64,000 bases of DNA from Alkalihalophilus pseudofirmus OF4 (GTDB lineage: Bacteria > Bacillota > Bacilli > Bacillales > Bacillaceae_D). Positions 41,766 through 50,062 of this stretch are shown piece by piece; positions within the stretch are counted from its first letter, which is position 1, and each line of letters starts with the position of its first letter. A program made the position numbers and the translations under genes. Below the pieces are notes generated by a model that had not been told where the DNA came from, made no database searches, and saw only the letters and a program-made list of their open reading frames with translations. The DNA is taken from positions 1,984,001 through 2,048,000 of the forward strand of contig NC_013791.2 in NCBI RefSeq assembly GCF_000005825.2. The letters are read 5' to 3'.

Positions 41766-41902
41766 CGCTAAATCTCCTTTCTTTGTTTGTTCGTATTCTG
41801 CATCAGTCCATTATACAACGGAACACCCCGGCACTGGCGATTTTTTTCGAATGAAAATCTAGAGCCAGACTCATACTAGTTTGAGGGGTGATTACCATTA
41901 AA

Positions 41903-42682
41903 ATGTCAAGTGCACTACTATCCATCATACTATTATTTTCTTTTATGCCGAGTGAAGAAACTCTAACGTTAACCCATGACGGTGAAACACTGATTACCAT
42001 TCATCGCACTGAATTTGCAGATGGCATTCTTGGCAGAGCTGCTGTAGATGAGGATAAATACGCTGAGCTTGAGGATACCATTGCCACTCAGGTGTACATG
42101 GATCCTGTAAATGCCAAGCTTGATGAATTTGGCCAGATTATCCCTGAAGAAACTGGGATAACCTTAGACCGCAGAGCGTTTAGAGAGTTATTTTTTGAGT
42201 ATTTTTACGGAAGCGAACGGGTCTCAACTGACGTGCCGACCTTTACTCTATTTGCAAAAGTAGATAAAGAACTGTTAAAAGAGATCCGCGCTGTTCAGAT
42301 GGGTGCCTATGTTACCTATTTCAATTCACACAACAAGGAACGAGCCCATAATATTACCCTCGCAGCTGAAGCGATTAATAATTATGTTGTCTTTCCAAAT
42401 GAACGCTTTTCCTTTAATAAAGCGGTGGGCAAGAGGACACCTGAGCGAGGTTACCTTCCAGCACCAGTCATTGTGCGCGGTGAATTAACGGAAGGAATCG
42501 GCGGCGGCATTTGTCAGGTTTCATCGACCTTGTTTAATGCCGTAGATAAAGCTGGCATGAACATCATTGAGCGTTATACGCATTCAAAACGTGTGACGTA
42601 CGTGCCGCCAGGAAGAGATGCAACAGTCAGCTGGTATGGCCCTGACGTGCGCCTAATAAACTCCCGCCTGAAGTTGATGTAG
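41903..42682 (+). CDS. VanW family exported protein, shortened C-terminus
   Basis: This protein of about 259 residues has an N-terminal signal segment, a DUF4352/PG_binding_4-like middle, and the VanW core: NITLAAEAINNYVVFPNERFSFN, PVIVRGELTEGIGGGICQVSSTLFNA, then VSWYGPDVRL. Relatives continue for some 40 or more residues after this point, whereas here the frame ends NSRLKLM. In the next frame the acidic tail PPEVDVDE precedes a stop at 42685, which suggests a small deletion. VanW proteins are extracellular and possibly peptidoglycan-related. It may be a late-truncated or still active gene. Confidence 0.75.
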   Translation: MSSALLSIILLFSFMPSEETLTLTHDGETLITIHRTEFADGILGRAAVDEDKYAELEDTIATQVYMDPVNAKLDEFGQIIPEETGITLDRRAFRELFFEYFYGSERVSTDVPTFTLFAKVDKELLKEIRAVQMGAYVTYFNSHNKERAHNITLAAEAINNYVVFPNERFSFNKAVGKRTPERGYLPAPVIVRGELTEGIGGGICQVSSTLFNAVDKAGMNIIERYTHSKRVTYVPPGRDATVSWYGPDVRLINSRLKLM

Positions 42683-42704
42683 ATGAATAGAAAGGGAATT
42701 GTAA

Positions 42705-42741
42705 ACGAAGCTGCCTCCAACACGAGACAGTTTCGTTTTTT
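42705..42741 (+). terminator. Terminator of the VanW-family gene
   Basis: ACGAAGCTGCCTC and GAGACAGTTTCGT form an imperfect stem (two mismatches) followed by TTTTTTAC. Confidence 0.75.
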
Positions 42742-42778
42742 TACTAATTGAGTGAATATCACACTACATTATCAAAAA

Positions 42779-42808
42779 GAACCGCAATGTTAATTGATTG
42801 CGGTTCTA
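42779..42808 (-). terminator. Terminator of the exported 362-residue protein gene
   Basis: AGAACCGCAAT and ATTGCGGTTCT form an 11-base stem overlapping the stop codon, and on the minus strand TTTTTGATA follows. Confidence 0.85.
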
Positions 42809-43878
42809 ATCATTCTCCATTCACTTAGAGGAGATTCTCTTTGTAAGCGGAATGTGGTTGTGAGTTCTCTTTCCTTTTTCCCTCTCTCAGACAACCTGTA
42901 CGTAAATGGTATTTCCCGGTACAGAAGGTTATCTAAGCTAGGTGTGTGCTCTTTTGTGATTCGCATAATCTCTATCTGTTTTAATTCTTCCGTTCGGATG
43001 TCGGTTTTAGGTATATGAATTAATTTGGCCAAGTCTGAATCATTATGGTTGTATGCTGTTGCTAATAAATGTACGATGTTTTCAGGCGTTTGCTGCTTTA
43101 CAAAAGGAACAACTAACCCTGCAGCCTTGTGTATCATTACTTGATGAGACAAGTCCAAATTCTTCGTTTTATGGGTTACACTCCCTGCAAAATGAATACA
43201 AAAATGACCTGGAAATCCATTTGCAAGGGCCCCGCCCCCATGCGGCATGCCATGCATAGAAGCAGCGATTTCACGGCCGTCATGTTGGATAAGAATCGCT
43301 CGACGCGCCCAGCTCCATTTTCCGCCATATATCTCTTTCATGATTTTTGTGTCTTCTAGTGTTAAAGGCTGCACATCCGCATGATTCGCTCCTGCTCTGC
43401 GTTGTCCTCGAAAGCTTAGTCCTGTTTCAAGGTCTAAAATCGTAAAACTCGTGTACCTTGGGATGAGCTTATCCACTTCTTCCCATTCCATCAATTCACC
43501 AAAATGCTTTTCTTCTAGCCCGTTAAAGAACGTCCTTAGCTTCTTCCATATCTCCTCTTTTTCAAATTGATATTTGGTCATAGTTGAGGGGTCATATAAA
43601 TACCCTCTTTCATCAATTGAAAAAGCTTGTACACGATACCCTTGATCAACTAAAATCGAGCGGGTAGAGAAAGGGATTTCTTGGACCTTTTGAATGGGTC
43701 TTATGTTTTGCAGTGCTCGATTGACAAGAGAAGACCGAATCTCAAGCTCTGTTTGATGAACAGCATCACTCGATGACTTGACCACAAGCATGATTGGCGC
43801 AGCTTCCTCTTTTGCTAAGGCAGAATGGGGCATCATAATGGCCATGAATAGTAGTACACTTACTAAAAGTCGTGTCAT
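42790..43878 (-). CDS. Exported protein with L,D-transpeptidase-like HxxPHG...GHFCIH motif
   Basis: This 362-residue protein has a cleavable signal peptide (ending SALA-KEE near residue 22). Its middle, from FTILDLETGLSFRGQRRAGANHADVQPL, has WSWARRAILI, ASMHGMPHGGG, NGFPGHFCIHFAGSVTHK and DLSHQVMIHKAAG. This block is found in cell-wall proteins of spore formers. The His...GHxC-H spacing (18 residues from the first His to the Cys) recalls the YkuD L,D-transpeptidase active site (HxG...S/T-HGCxR), so a peptidoglycan-acting cysteine enzyme is possible. That relation is inference. The N- and C-terminal regions are unrecognised. Confidence 0.65.
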   Translation of the reverse strand: MTRLLVSVLLFMAIMMPHSALAKEEAAPIMLVVKSSSDAVHQTELEIRSSLVNRALQNIRPIQKVQEIPFSTRSILVDQGYRVQAFSIDERGYLYDPSTMTKYQFEKEEIWKKLRTFFNGLEEKHFGELMEWEEVDKLIPRYTSFTILDLETGLSFRGQRRAGANHADVQPLTLEDTKIMKEIYGGKWSWARRAILIQHDGREIAASMHGMPHGGGALANGFPGHFCIHFAGSVTHKTKNLDLSHQVMIHKAAGLVVPFVKQQTPENIVHLLATAYNHNDSDLAKLIHIPKTDIRTEELKQIEIMRITKEHTPSLDNLLYREIPFTYRLSERGKKERELTTTFRLQRESPLSEWRMIRTAIN

Positions 43879-43987
43879 TTTTTTCCCATCCTTTATTGAA
43901 GTTTAACCTGCTATTTAAGTTTAACTTGCATTCTTTAACTATTTGCAAAATAGCACCCCATCAATCAGGGTGTTATTGGAAATCAAA

Positions 43988-44013
43988 AAACCTCTAAACC
44001 AGAGGGCTTAGAG
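43988..44013 (-). terminator. Terminator of the GH18 protein gene
   Basis: On the minus strand CCTCTAAGCC and GGTTTAGAGG pair around a CCTCT-type loop, followed by TTTTTTGATT, nine bases past the stop. Confidence 0.82.
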
Positions 44014-44022
44014 GTAAAATAC

Positions 44023-45312
44023 TTACACTCGTTTATTAATCATAAAATTGTCTTCAAGCAAGAGCCAGTTTTGTGGAAAATCCCAGCCAAGCACCCAGTA
44101 AAATAAACCACGCAGCCCAAATTCTTTGACAAGATCGAATTTAGCCTGAATGCTTCTTGCATCATCAAACCACACTTCATGCTGGCGGCCCTCTTCATCA
44201 ACATACCTGAAATAGGGAGATTGAGCGGTTTGGTCATATTCAATGGCTGCATTGTATGTGGCAGCAAGCCTGATCGCTTCTTGATGATCAATGGCTCTCG
44301 CACGTGATTGACCTGCGACAAATGGCAGAGTCCAATCATAGCCGTACAACGGAATGCCCATCATAATTTTATCATTAGGCATCTGAGAGGCGGCAAACTC
44401 AATCACTCGCCTTACCTGGTCAATTGGCGCAACAGCTCTAGGAGGTCCTCCTGTCCAACCCCATTCATAGGTCATTAAAAAGACAAAATCAGCGACCTCG
44501 CCATGCGTCCGGTAATCATGCCCTTCATATAAGACCCCTTCCATCCCCTCTTCCACTTGAGGTGCAAGCGCGCTCGATAAGTAAAATCCTTTTTCATCCA
44601 ATCTTTCTTTTGCTTTCCTCATAAGATTGTTATAGGCTTCTCGATTTTCTGATCCTAAATATTCCAAATCAAAATCAAGCCCTAAGTAGCCTTTTTCCTC
44701 CATAATTGCGATCGCTTCGTCGAGCAGCCGGTCCTGCAGCTGTTCATCTTGCAAAATAGCTGTAGCAAGCTCTGTGCTGAAGCCACCATCTTCAATATTT
44801 GTAATGACCATAAGCGGAATCGCATTCTGACTGTATGCAGTATTTATAATCGCTTGATCATCAATCGGACGAAGCGTTCCATCGTAGTTCATTTCGTAAC
44901 TAAATACCATCACAAATGTTAAATAGCGGGCCTTATCCCCTACAACATTTGCCGAATCTTCCCCTGTAATATTTAAATCAATATAACCACCCACATCAAT
45001 CGCAGGCTTTTGACGGTATTCGGTCGGAATATACAACCTCTTCCACACATGCACGTCGCGTGTAGAATGAATTTGATTAACTTGAGTTATCAGCTCTGGC
45101 GGAATGTGATACCGTTGACTCACTTCCCAAATATTCTCACCAGGCTGCAGCCAGTGAAATCTCCCGACTGATGGAATGACCAACGCTTGCCCTACAACAA
45201 GCTGGTCGGCGTTTTCTAGCTGGTTTGCATCTACAATCATCTGATAAGGGATCTCATATTGTCTAGCGATTGACCAGACCGAATCTCCCGGTACCACCAC
45301 ATGAATTTGCAA
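44023..45312 (-). CDS. LysM-GH18 spore cortex-type glycosidase (YaaH/SleL-like)
   Basis: This 429-residue protein has two N-terminal LysM domains (VVPGDSVWSIARQYEIPYQMIVDAN and LQPGENIWEVSQRYHIPPELITQVN), then a GH18 catalytic domain with GLDFDLEYL as the DxxDxE-type motif. There is no signal peptide, as in SleL/YaaH/YdhD, which are made in the mother cell and deposited on the spore. The expected action is N-acetylglucosaminidase on cortex peptidoglycan during germination. The start is TTG with a GGGGGGCGGG site. Which of the paralogues it corresponds to cannot be told. Confidence 0.88.
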   Translation of the reverse strand: MQIHVVVPGDSVWSIARQYEIPYQMIVDANQLENADQLVVGQALVIPSVGRFHWLQPGENIWEVSQRYHIPPELITQVNQIHSTRDVHVWKRLYIPTEYRQKPAIDVGGYIDLNITGEDSANVVGDKARYLTFVMVFSYEMNYDGTLRPIDDQAIINTAYSQNAIPLMVITNIEDGGFSTELATAILQDEQLQDRLLDEAIAIMEEKGYLGLDFDLEYLGSENREAYNNLMRKAKERLDEKGFYLSSALAPQVEEGMEGVLYEGHDYRTHGEVADFVFLMTYEWGWTGGPPRAVAPIDQVRRVIEFAASQMPNDKIMMGIPLYGYDWTLPFVAGQSRARAIDHQEAIRLAATYNAAIEYDQTAQSPYFRYVDEEGRQHEVWFDDARSIQAKFDLVKEFGLRGLFYWVLGWDFPQNWLLLEDNFMINKRV

Positions 45313-45491
45313 ATTCCCGCCCCCCTCTTATCTTATCTTTTCTGTGCCGTACTTTGCTCCTCTAAAAACGGTATTCATAAAATGAAATATAATGCCTGGA
45401 CACTTTAAATATCTCTTGCAATTTTTTGTGTCATTTGACTAGGTCATGAATAGGCTAACGATGAGAGCAAAACAAGGAGGCTGAATTAACT

Positions 45492-46007
45492 ATGTTACAC
45501 ATGAACAGAAACGCAATGAGAGATCACCATATGCAAAACGGTATGAATGGACAGATGATGCCGGGTATGATGAATGGTACTGGCCAGATGCAGATGCCAG
45601 GTATGAATGGGCAAATGCCGCCTGAAATGATGAATGGCAACGGACAGATGCAGATGCCAGGCATGAATGGACAAATGCCGCCTGAGATGATGAATGGAAA
45701 TGGACAGATGGATCAACCTTCTCAAGAAGAAATGTATAATTTCTGTACTCAATTCATGCAGCATTTAGTACAATTTGGTACAAATGATGGAAGTATGTAC
45801 GATGGAATCATTGAGGATGTCAATCAAGAAGGGGTTACGATGCTGATGCCTGCTGGTGATGATGATTATGATAACAACATGAACAACAATCAGCGTCAAT
45901 ATCCTTATGGCTATTATGGCCGTTACCCTAGAAGATTCCGCAGATTTAGACGTCAATTTTTCCCTTTCTTCTTATTAAGCAGTTTATTCTTCCCTTACTT
46001 TTATTAA
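45492..46007 (+). CDS. Repeat-rich coat-like protein with Met/Gln/Gly repeats
   Basis: This 171-residue protein has three parts: about 75 residues of near-identical 20-residue repeats (MMNGNGQMQMPGMNGQMPPE), a central block MYDGIIEDVNQEGVTMLMPAGDDD that looks like the Sm-like domain of small spore-coat proteins, and a C-terminus rich in Tyr, Arg and Phe (GRYPRRFRRFRRQFFPFF). The composition and the Tyr-rich tail fit an envelope or spore-coat structural protein. AGGAGG lies 11 bases before the ATG. No named homologue is claimed. Confidence 0.7.
   Translation: MLHMNRNAMRDHHMQNGMNGQMMPGMMNGTGQMQMPGMNGQMPPEMMNGNGQMQMPGMNGQMPPEMMNGNGQMDQPSQEEMYNFCTQFMQHLVQFGTNDGSMYDGIIEDVNQEGVTMLMPAGDDDYDNNMNNNQRQYPYGYYGRYPRRFRRFRRQFFPFFLLSSLFFPYFY
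45567..45709 (+). repeat. 60-bp tandem repeats inside the coat-like gene
   Basis: Two complete 60-bp units (45567-45626 and 45627-45686, ATGATGAATGG...CCGCCTGA) and a partial third. Differences are few and mostly silent (GGTACTGGC, GGCAACGGA, GGAAATGGA at the start), so copy number may vary between strains without shifting the frame. Confidence 0.85.
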
Positions 46008-46129
46008 TAGAGAAAGCCGCAGCCTCGTGCAGCGGCTTTTTTCTATTCATGTTTCTGTCTTCTATAGTAAGGGTACGATATGAATGATACGTTAATGATA
46101 CGTTAAAGGAAAAGAAAGGAAGGGTAGCA

Positions 46130-46534
46130 ATGGAGAAAACCTTACATATCGATACGAACAGCCGAGATCAGATGATTGATATCACCTCGCAAATTGAACA
46201 TTGGTTAAAAGATGTTGGAGCAGCAGATGGGATTGTGATCGCTTCTTCACTGCACACAACAGCAGGAATTACGGTTAATGAGAATGCGGATCCTGATGTG
46301 AAAACAGATTTCCTAAGAAGACTAGATGAAGTATATCCGTGGGAGCAGGAACTTGATCGTCATGCAGAAGGCAATACGGCCGCTCACTTAAAGACAAGCA
46401 CTGTCGGCCACGCGCAAACCCTTATTATCTCAAATGGACAGCTTGTTCTTGGCACATGGCAAGGTGTGTATTTCTGTGAATTTGACGGCCCGAGAAAAAA
46501 CCGGAAAATACATCTAAAGGTTATTTCCTCCTAA
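46130..46534 (+). CDS. YjbQ/UPF0047 family protein
   Basis: This 134-residue protein has the family's conserved blocks: [37 protein letters not shown] and [20 protein letters not shown]. YjbQ proteins form trimers and have weak thiamin-phosphate synthase activity in some bacteria; the physiological role is unclear. AGGAAGGG precedes the ATG. It is followed by a strong terminator and repeat copy F. Confidence 0.9.
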   Translation: MEKTLHIDTNSRDQMIDITSQIEHWLKDVGAADGIVIASSLHTTAGITVNENADPDVKTDFLRRLDEVYPWEQELDRHAEGNTAAHLKTSTVGHAQTLIISNGQLVLGTWQGVYFCEFDGPRKNRKIHLKVISS

Positions 46535-46566
46535 GAAAAGAGAGCTGCATTTTCGCAGCTCTCTTT
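46535..46566 (+). terminator. Terminator of the yjbQ-like gene
   Basis: AAAGAGAGCTGC and GCAGCTCTCTTT form a perfect 12-base stem around a short T-rich loop. The U tract is short (CTTTCGG). Repeat copy F starts within two bases. Confidence 0.82.
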
Positions 46567-46671
46567 CGGTGTTGGAAGCGACGCAATAATGAGGTGTACG
46601 AATACAAATATCTATAACACCTGCGCAATCAGCGCTCACATTGACACATAAATCGTCTGAATCTATACAAT
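46567..46671 (-). repeat. 21-bp phased element, copy F, reversed and shorter
   Basis: Read on the minus strand, five unit cores fall at 46669, 46648, 46627, 46606 and 46585, all 21 bp apart: ATTGTATAGATT, TATGTGTCAATG, ATTGCGCAGGTG, TTTGTATTCGTA and ATTGCGTCGCTT. The first unit shares ATTGTATAGATTCA with unit 7 of copy A. The remaining units are not found. It lies between the 3' ends of yjbQ and ku. Confidence 0.78.
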
Positions 46672-46704
46672 TGTTCCTAAGCCCCTGCCTCGGCAGCTTC
46701 ATCC

Positions 46705-47535
46705 TTATGCGTTTTTCTTAGCTTTAGCCGTTGTCCGCTTCTTTGCAGCAGGCTTTTTCTTTTTCGTCTTATCAATCGATGCTTGCAGCGCAGACATTAA
46801 GTCAGTGACATTCGATTCTTTCGGCTTTTTATCTGTTGCTGTAACGGTCTTCTTGCCCGTTTTCTTCTCTTCTATAAGATCCATCAATGCGGTTCTGTAC
46901 TCATCGTGGTATTTTTCAGGGTCAAACGTGGTCGTCAGCTGTTCAACTAACAACAAGGCCGTGTCTAATTCCTTCTTCACAATCTTCTGCCCCTCAGGCA
47001 AGTTTGGTACATCTTCTATTTTTCGGACCTCATCGGGAAAATGAATGGTCTCCATGATTAAGCCTTCTTTATAGACCCGAACAACAGCTAACTGCTCTTT
47101 TGAACGAATGATAATTTTTGCGATGCCGATTTTTCCTGATTCATTCAGCGCTTCTTTAAGTAGACTGTACGCTTTCGCACCTCCAGCATCAGGTGCCATG
47201 AAATAACTCTTTTCAAAGTAAATCGGATCAATTTCCTCTAACTTCACAAAGTCAATAATTTCTACCGCTTTTTCTTCTTGTTCTTTCTTTAATTGCTCAA
47301 GATCCTCTGCGTCAAGAACGACAAATTTATTTTTAGCGTATTCATAGGCTTTGACGATATCTTCTTGAGCCACTTCTTCCTCGCAATCAGGACATCTTTT
47401 TTGGTAAGTGATCGGTGTGTGACACTTTTTATGGAGCTGTCTTAATTTGATATCTTTATTTTCAGTTGCTGTATGCAGTTTCACTGGTATATTTACAAGT
47501 CCAAAACTAATGCTGCCCTTCCATACTGTATGCAT
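46705..47535 (-). CDS. ku: Non-homologous end joining protein Ku
   Basis: This 276-residue bacterial Ku has the ring-forming core: MHTVWKGSISFGLVNIPVKLHTATE, CHTPITYQKRCPDCEEEV, and IDPIYFEKSYFMAPDAGGAKAY. A Lys-rich C-terminal tail (KKKKPAAKKRTTAKAKK) should bind DNA and help recruit LigD. Bacillus Ku works in stationary phase and in spores. It is divergent from ligD, with 108 bases between the starts. Confidence 0.96.
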   Translation of the reverse strand: MHTVWKGSISFGLVNIPVKLHTATENKDIKLRQLHKKCHTPITYQKRCPDCEEEVAQEDIVKAYEYAKNKFVVLDAEDLEQLKKEQEEKAVEIIDFVKLEEIDPIYFEKSYFMAPDAGGAKAYSLLKEALNESGKIGIAKIIIRSKEQLAVVRVYKEGLIMETIHFPDEVRKIEDVPNLPEGQKIVKKELDTALLLVEQLTTTFDPEKYHDEYRTALMDLIEEKKTGKKTVTATDKKPKESNVTDLMSALQASIDKTKKKKPAAKKRTTAKAKKNA

Positions 47536-47555
47536 TTTCTCACCTGCTTTTTTTC

Positions 47556-47587
47556 TTACTATGCAGAAGTTTGTCTCGAATTATGTA
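47556..47587 (-). promoter_or_regulatory. Possible SigG-type promoter of ku
   Basis: On the minus strand TACATA and GCATAGTAA are separated by about 18 bases, similar to the forespore sigma-G pattern (TGHATA ... CATACTA). B. subtilis ku and ligD are SigG-dependent, which supports the idea, but the -35 match is imperfect. Confidence 0.35.
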
Positions 47588-47643
47588 TAGAAGGTTGGAT
47601 TTATCAAACGCTACCTAGAAAAAAGAAAAGGCAGGTTTTACAC

Positions 47644-49470
47644 TTGAAACCGATGCTTCTTCACTCCAATCCAACCATACCCCGAGGCGGCCAATGGCTC
47701 TACGAAGCAAAGTACGATGGTTATCGCTGCCTGTTGGTTTGGGAAAATGAAACGCCGCAGCTTTATAGCAGGAACGAAAAAGAATTAACAGCAAACTTTC
47801 CAGAAATCATTGAGTGGTGCCGCTCGAATTATGAGCAAGTTAAAGAATATCTGCCTCTTATATTAGACGGTGAGTTGGTTCACCTTACCAACTCCTATCA
47901 AAGTGAATTCACATTAGTGCAGCAGCGCGGCAAACTGCGGACAATAGAATCCATCACCCGACACAGCAGGCTTTACCCAATGAATTTTATCGCATTTGAC
48001 CTCCTAAAAATCAGCGGCACATCTCTTATGGAGAATCCACTTTTCACACGAAAAAAACAGTTAGATAAGCTATGCAAAGTATTAGGCATAACAAAAGATA
48101 CATCTCCTCTGCAGATCATCGAAACATTTAAGAAAGGAGAGGAACTCTTTGACTTTGTTACAGAACATAATGGCGAGGGTCTTGTAGCAAAGAAGAAGAC
48201 GAGTACGTACCGATCTACCCGCTCAAAAGACTGGTTGAAAATTAAAAACTGGCGCTATGTTCAATTAATAGTGACCGCCTATGATAAAGGAAACGGATAT
48301 TTTGAAGGCAGCGTTTTAAAAGATGGTGAGCTGACTGCTGTAACTCATTTTAAACACGGAATGAAGGATGAGGAGTACACGACTCTAACTGCATTATTTA
48401 AGGAAAATGGCGAAAAAAGAGGGAAAGAAACGTGGACCCTGCCACCATCTATCGTGGTGAATATAGCTTCTATCGGCTTTGATGGAAAACAGCTTCGTGA
48501 ACCTCAGTTTGATTCATTTTTGATGGACGCAGAACCGGATGGTTGCACATGGAATTCTCTACAAAGACAGCTCCACCCTATCCCTAAACAAGTTGAAATC
48601 ACTCATCCTGACAAGCCAGTTTGGCCATCTATTCATCTAGTGAAAGATGATTATCTTTTGTATTTGCAAAAAGCAGCTCCATTCTTCCTTCCCTTTTTAC
48701 AAGACAGACTGTTAACTGTTATCCGGTTTCCACACGGAGCAGATGATGAGTCATTTTACCAGAAAAACACGCCTGATTATGCCCCATCGTTCATTCAAAC
48801 GGCAGTCGATGAGGATATTGAATATATACTTTGCAATGACCTTAAAAGCTTATTGTGGCTTGGTAATCAATTAGCACTTGAGTTTCACATCCCGTATCAG
48901 ACGATTCATCAAACCAAGCCTGCAGAATTAGTATTTGATCTTGATCCGCCCAGTGTAGATGAATTTGGACTAGCTGTTCAAGCAGCCTTACAGATGAAGG
49001 AGATCTTTGATCAGTTTCATCTCACCTCTTATGTGAAAACGTCAGGGAATAAAGGACTTCAGCTTTATCTCCCGCTGCCAGAGGAAGCATTTTCATATAA
49101 GCAAACTAGAGCATTTAGTGAGTTTGTCAGTATTTATTTATGCGAACAAAACCCTGAGATATTTACCATTGAGCGGCTGAAGAAAAATCGTGGCGGTCGT
49201 TTATACATTGATTACATTCAGCATGATGCTGGAAAAACAATCATTGCTCCGTACTCAACGAGAGGGCACAGACGAGGGCTTGTTGCCACTCCGCTTTATT
49301 GGGATGAGGTTGGTGACAAACTTACACCTGATGACTTTACGATTCCACGAGTAATCGAGCGGTTACGTTCGGAAGGTGATCCATTCCGCAGCATACGTGA
49401 AAATCTTGATGAGCAAGGAGAAGCGTTTGCGGCAGTGCTTGGAGAGTTGAAGAAGCTGGGGAAGAAATAA
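47644..49470 (+). CDS. ligD: ATP-dependent DNA ligase LigD, ligase-polymerase type
   Basis: From the TTG at 47644, this 608-residue enzyme has an N-terminal ligase domain (nucleotidyl-lysine in YEAKYDGYRCL, LDGELVHL, GEGLVAKKK, DWLKIK) and a C-terminal archaeo-eukaryotic primase-like polymerase domain (FDLDPPSVDEF, TSGNKGLQLYLPLP, PYSTRG). There is no 3'-phosphoesterase domain, as in the B. subtilis enzyme of almost the same length. The longer frame to 47473 overlaps ku and lacks a ribosome site. It seals and fills breaks held by Ku. Confidence 0.95.
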   Translation: MKPMLLHSNPTIPRGGQWLYEAKYDGYRCLLVWENETPQLYSRNEKELTANFPEIIEWCRSNYEQVKEYLPLILDGELVHLTNSYQSEFTLVQQRGKLRTIESITRHSRLYPMNFIAFDLLKISGTSLMENPLFTRKKQLDKLCKVLGITKDTSPLQIIETFKKGEELFDFVTEHNGEGLVAKKKTSTYRSTRSKDWLKIKNWRYVQLIVTAYDKGNGYFEGSVLKDGELTAVTHFKHGMKDEEYTTLTALFKENGEKRGKETWTLPPSIVVNIASIGFDGKQLREPQFDSFLMDAEPDGCTWNSLQRQLHPIPKQVEITHPDKPVWPSIHLVKDDYLLYLQKAAPFFLPFLQDRLLTVIRFPHGADDESFYQKNTPDYAPSFIQTAVDEDIEYILCNDLKSLLWLGNQLALEFHIPYQTIHQTKPAELVFDLDPPSVDEFGLAVQAALQMKEIFDQFHLTSYVKTSGNKGLQLYLPLPEEAFSYKQTRAFSEFVSIYLCEQNPEIFTIERLKKNRGGRLYIDYIQHDAGKTIIAPYSTRGHRRGLVATPLYWDEVGDKLTPDDFTIPRVIERLRSEGDPFRSIRENLDEQGEAFAAVLGELKKLGKK

Positions 49471-49550
49471 TTAGTATTTAATAAAAGAGGCTGGGAACAG
49501 TATTTTAACTTGTATGAATTAGAATATTATAGATGCGGCCTATGGGATAC

Positions 49551-49669
49551 CGCTCCTGAAATATACTACGCTTTTCGAGGGAAGCTGGTGAGCCTCCTCG
49601 TGCAAAAGCACTGTGGGGTCTCACCTTTGCTTTAGTTCCCTCAGAAGTCTACGTATATTTCATCCGCTC
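49551..49669 (-). repeat. Palindromic repeat family 1, copy 2
   Basis: CGCTCCTGAAATATACTACG opens and TATATTTCATCCGCTC closes this 119-bp element. Its reverse complement matches 25623-25740 along most of its length, and its own ends pair imperfectly. It lies in the 592-base gap after ligD, in which I see no gene; the AT-rich segment 49685-49800 shows nothing I can name. Confidence 0.72.
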
Positions 49670-49820
49670 GGTTACTGCTTCTTGGAAATATTTAGTGACA
49701 TGATAGAGTTGAAGGTCAGTTCAAATTTAAAATATTATTGTTGTTTCATTACTGTGTGTTTGAAAGGATTAGTAAAAAGCTAAATAAATGAGAGGGACCA
49801 CTTATCAACCTACTCACTCC

Positions 49821-49947
49821 GTTGATTGGAGCGAAAGGCACCGACTCCTGCGGAATGAGCGTGGCCAGGGGAGATCCCACAGGAGCGTAGCGACGAGGAA
49901 GCTCCCGGACCGCCCGCGGAAAGCGTGTGCCTGCAGTGGAAATCAAC
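49821..49947 (+). repeat. Palindromic repeat family 2, full copy
   Basis: GTTGATTGGAGCGAAAGGCAC and GTGCCTGCAGTGGAAATCAAC are imperfect inverted ends of a GC-rich 127-bp element. The inner part, with AGATCCCACAGGAGCG and GAGGAAGCTCCCGG, resembles the middle of family 1. The truncated relative is at 25371-25437. The core sequence is one I recall from intergenic repeats of other Bacillaceae, a point to verify. Confidence 0.75.
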
Positions 49948-50020
49948 AATTACTGCAGGGGGGACTTTTTCAGTGAGCATCTTAAGGCCCCATACACTCC
50001 ACCCCAAAAACGATCATAAA

Positions 50021-50057
50021 AAAATAAACCGAGCATCCTTCACTCGGTTTATTTATA
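50021..50057. terminator. Terminator of cydC
   Basis: AAATAAACCGAG and CTCGGTTTATTT form a 12-base stem, and on the minus strand TTTTTATG follows. The hairpin ends six bases before the cydC stop. Confidence 0.88.
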
Positions 50058-50062
50058 TAGGT

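Noticed and set aside
45495-45764. 89-codon His-rich frame antisense to the coat-like gene
   Set aside because: It is a mirror of the 60-bp repeats (CAT codons opposite ATG) and has no independent signals.
49788-49976. Small frames on both strands in the 49.8-50.0 kb gap
   Set aside because: They coincide with the palindromic repeat, are GC-rich unlike their surroundings, and lack ribosome sites.
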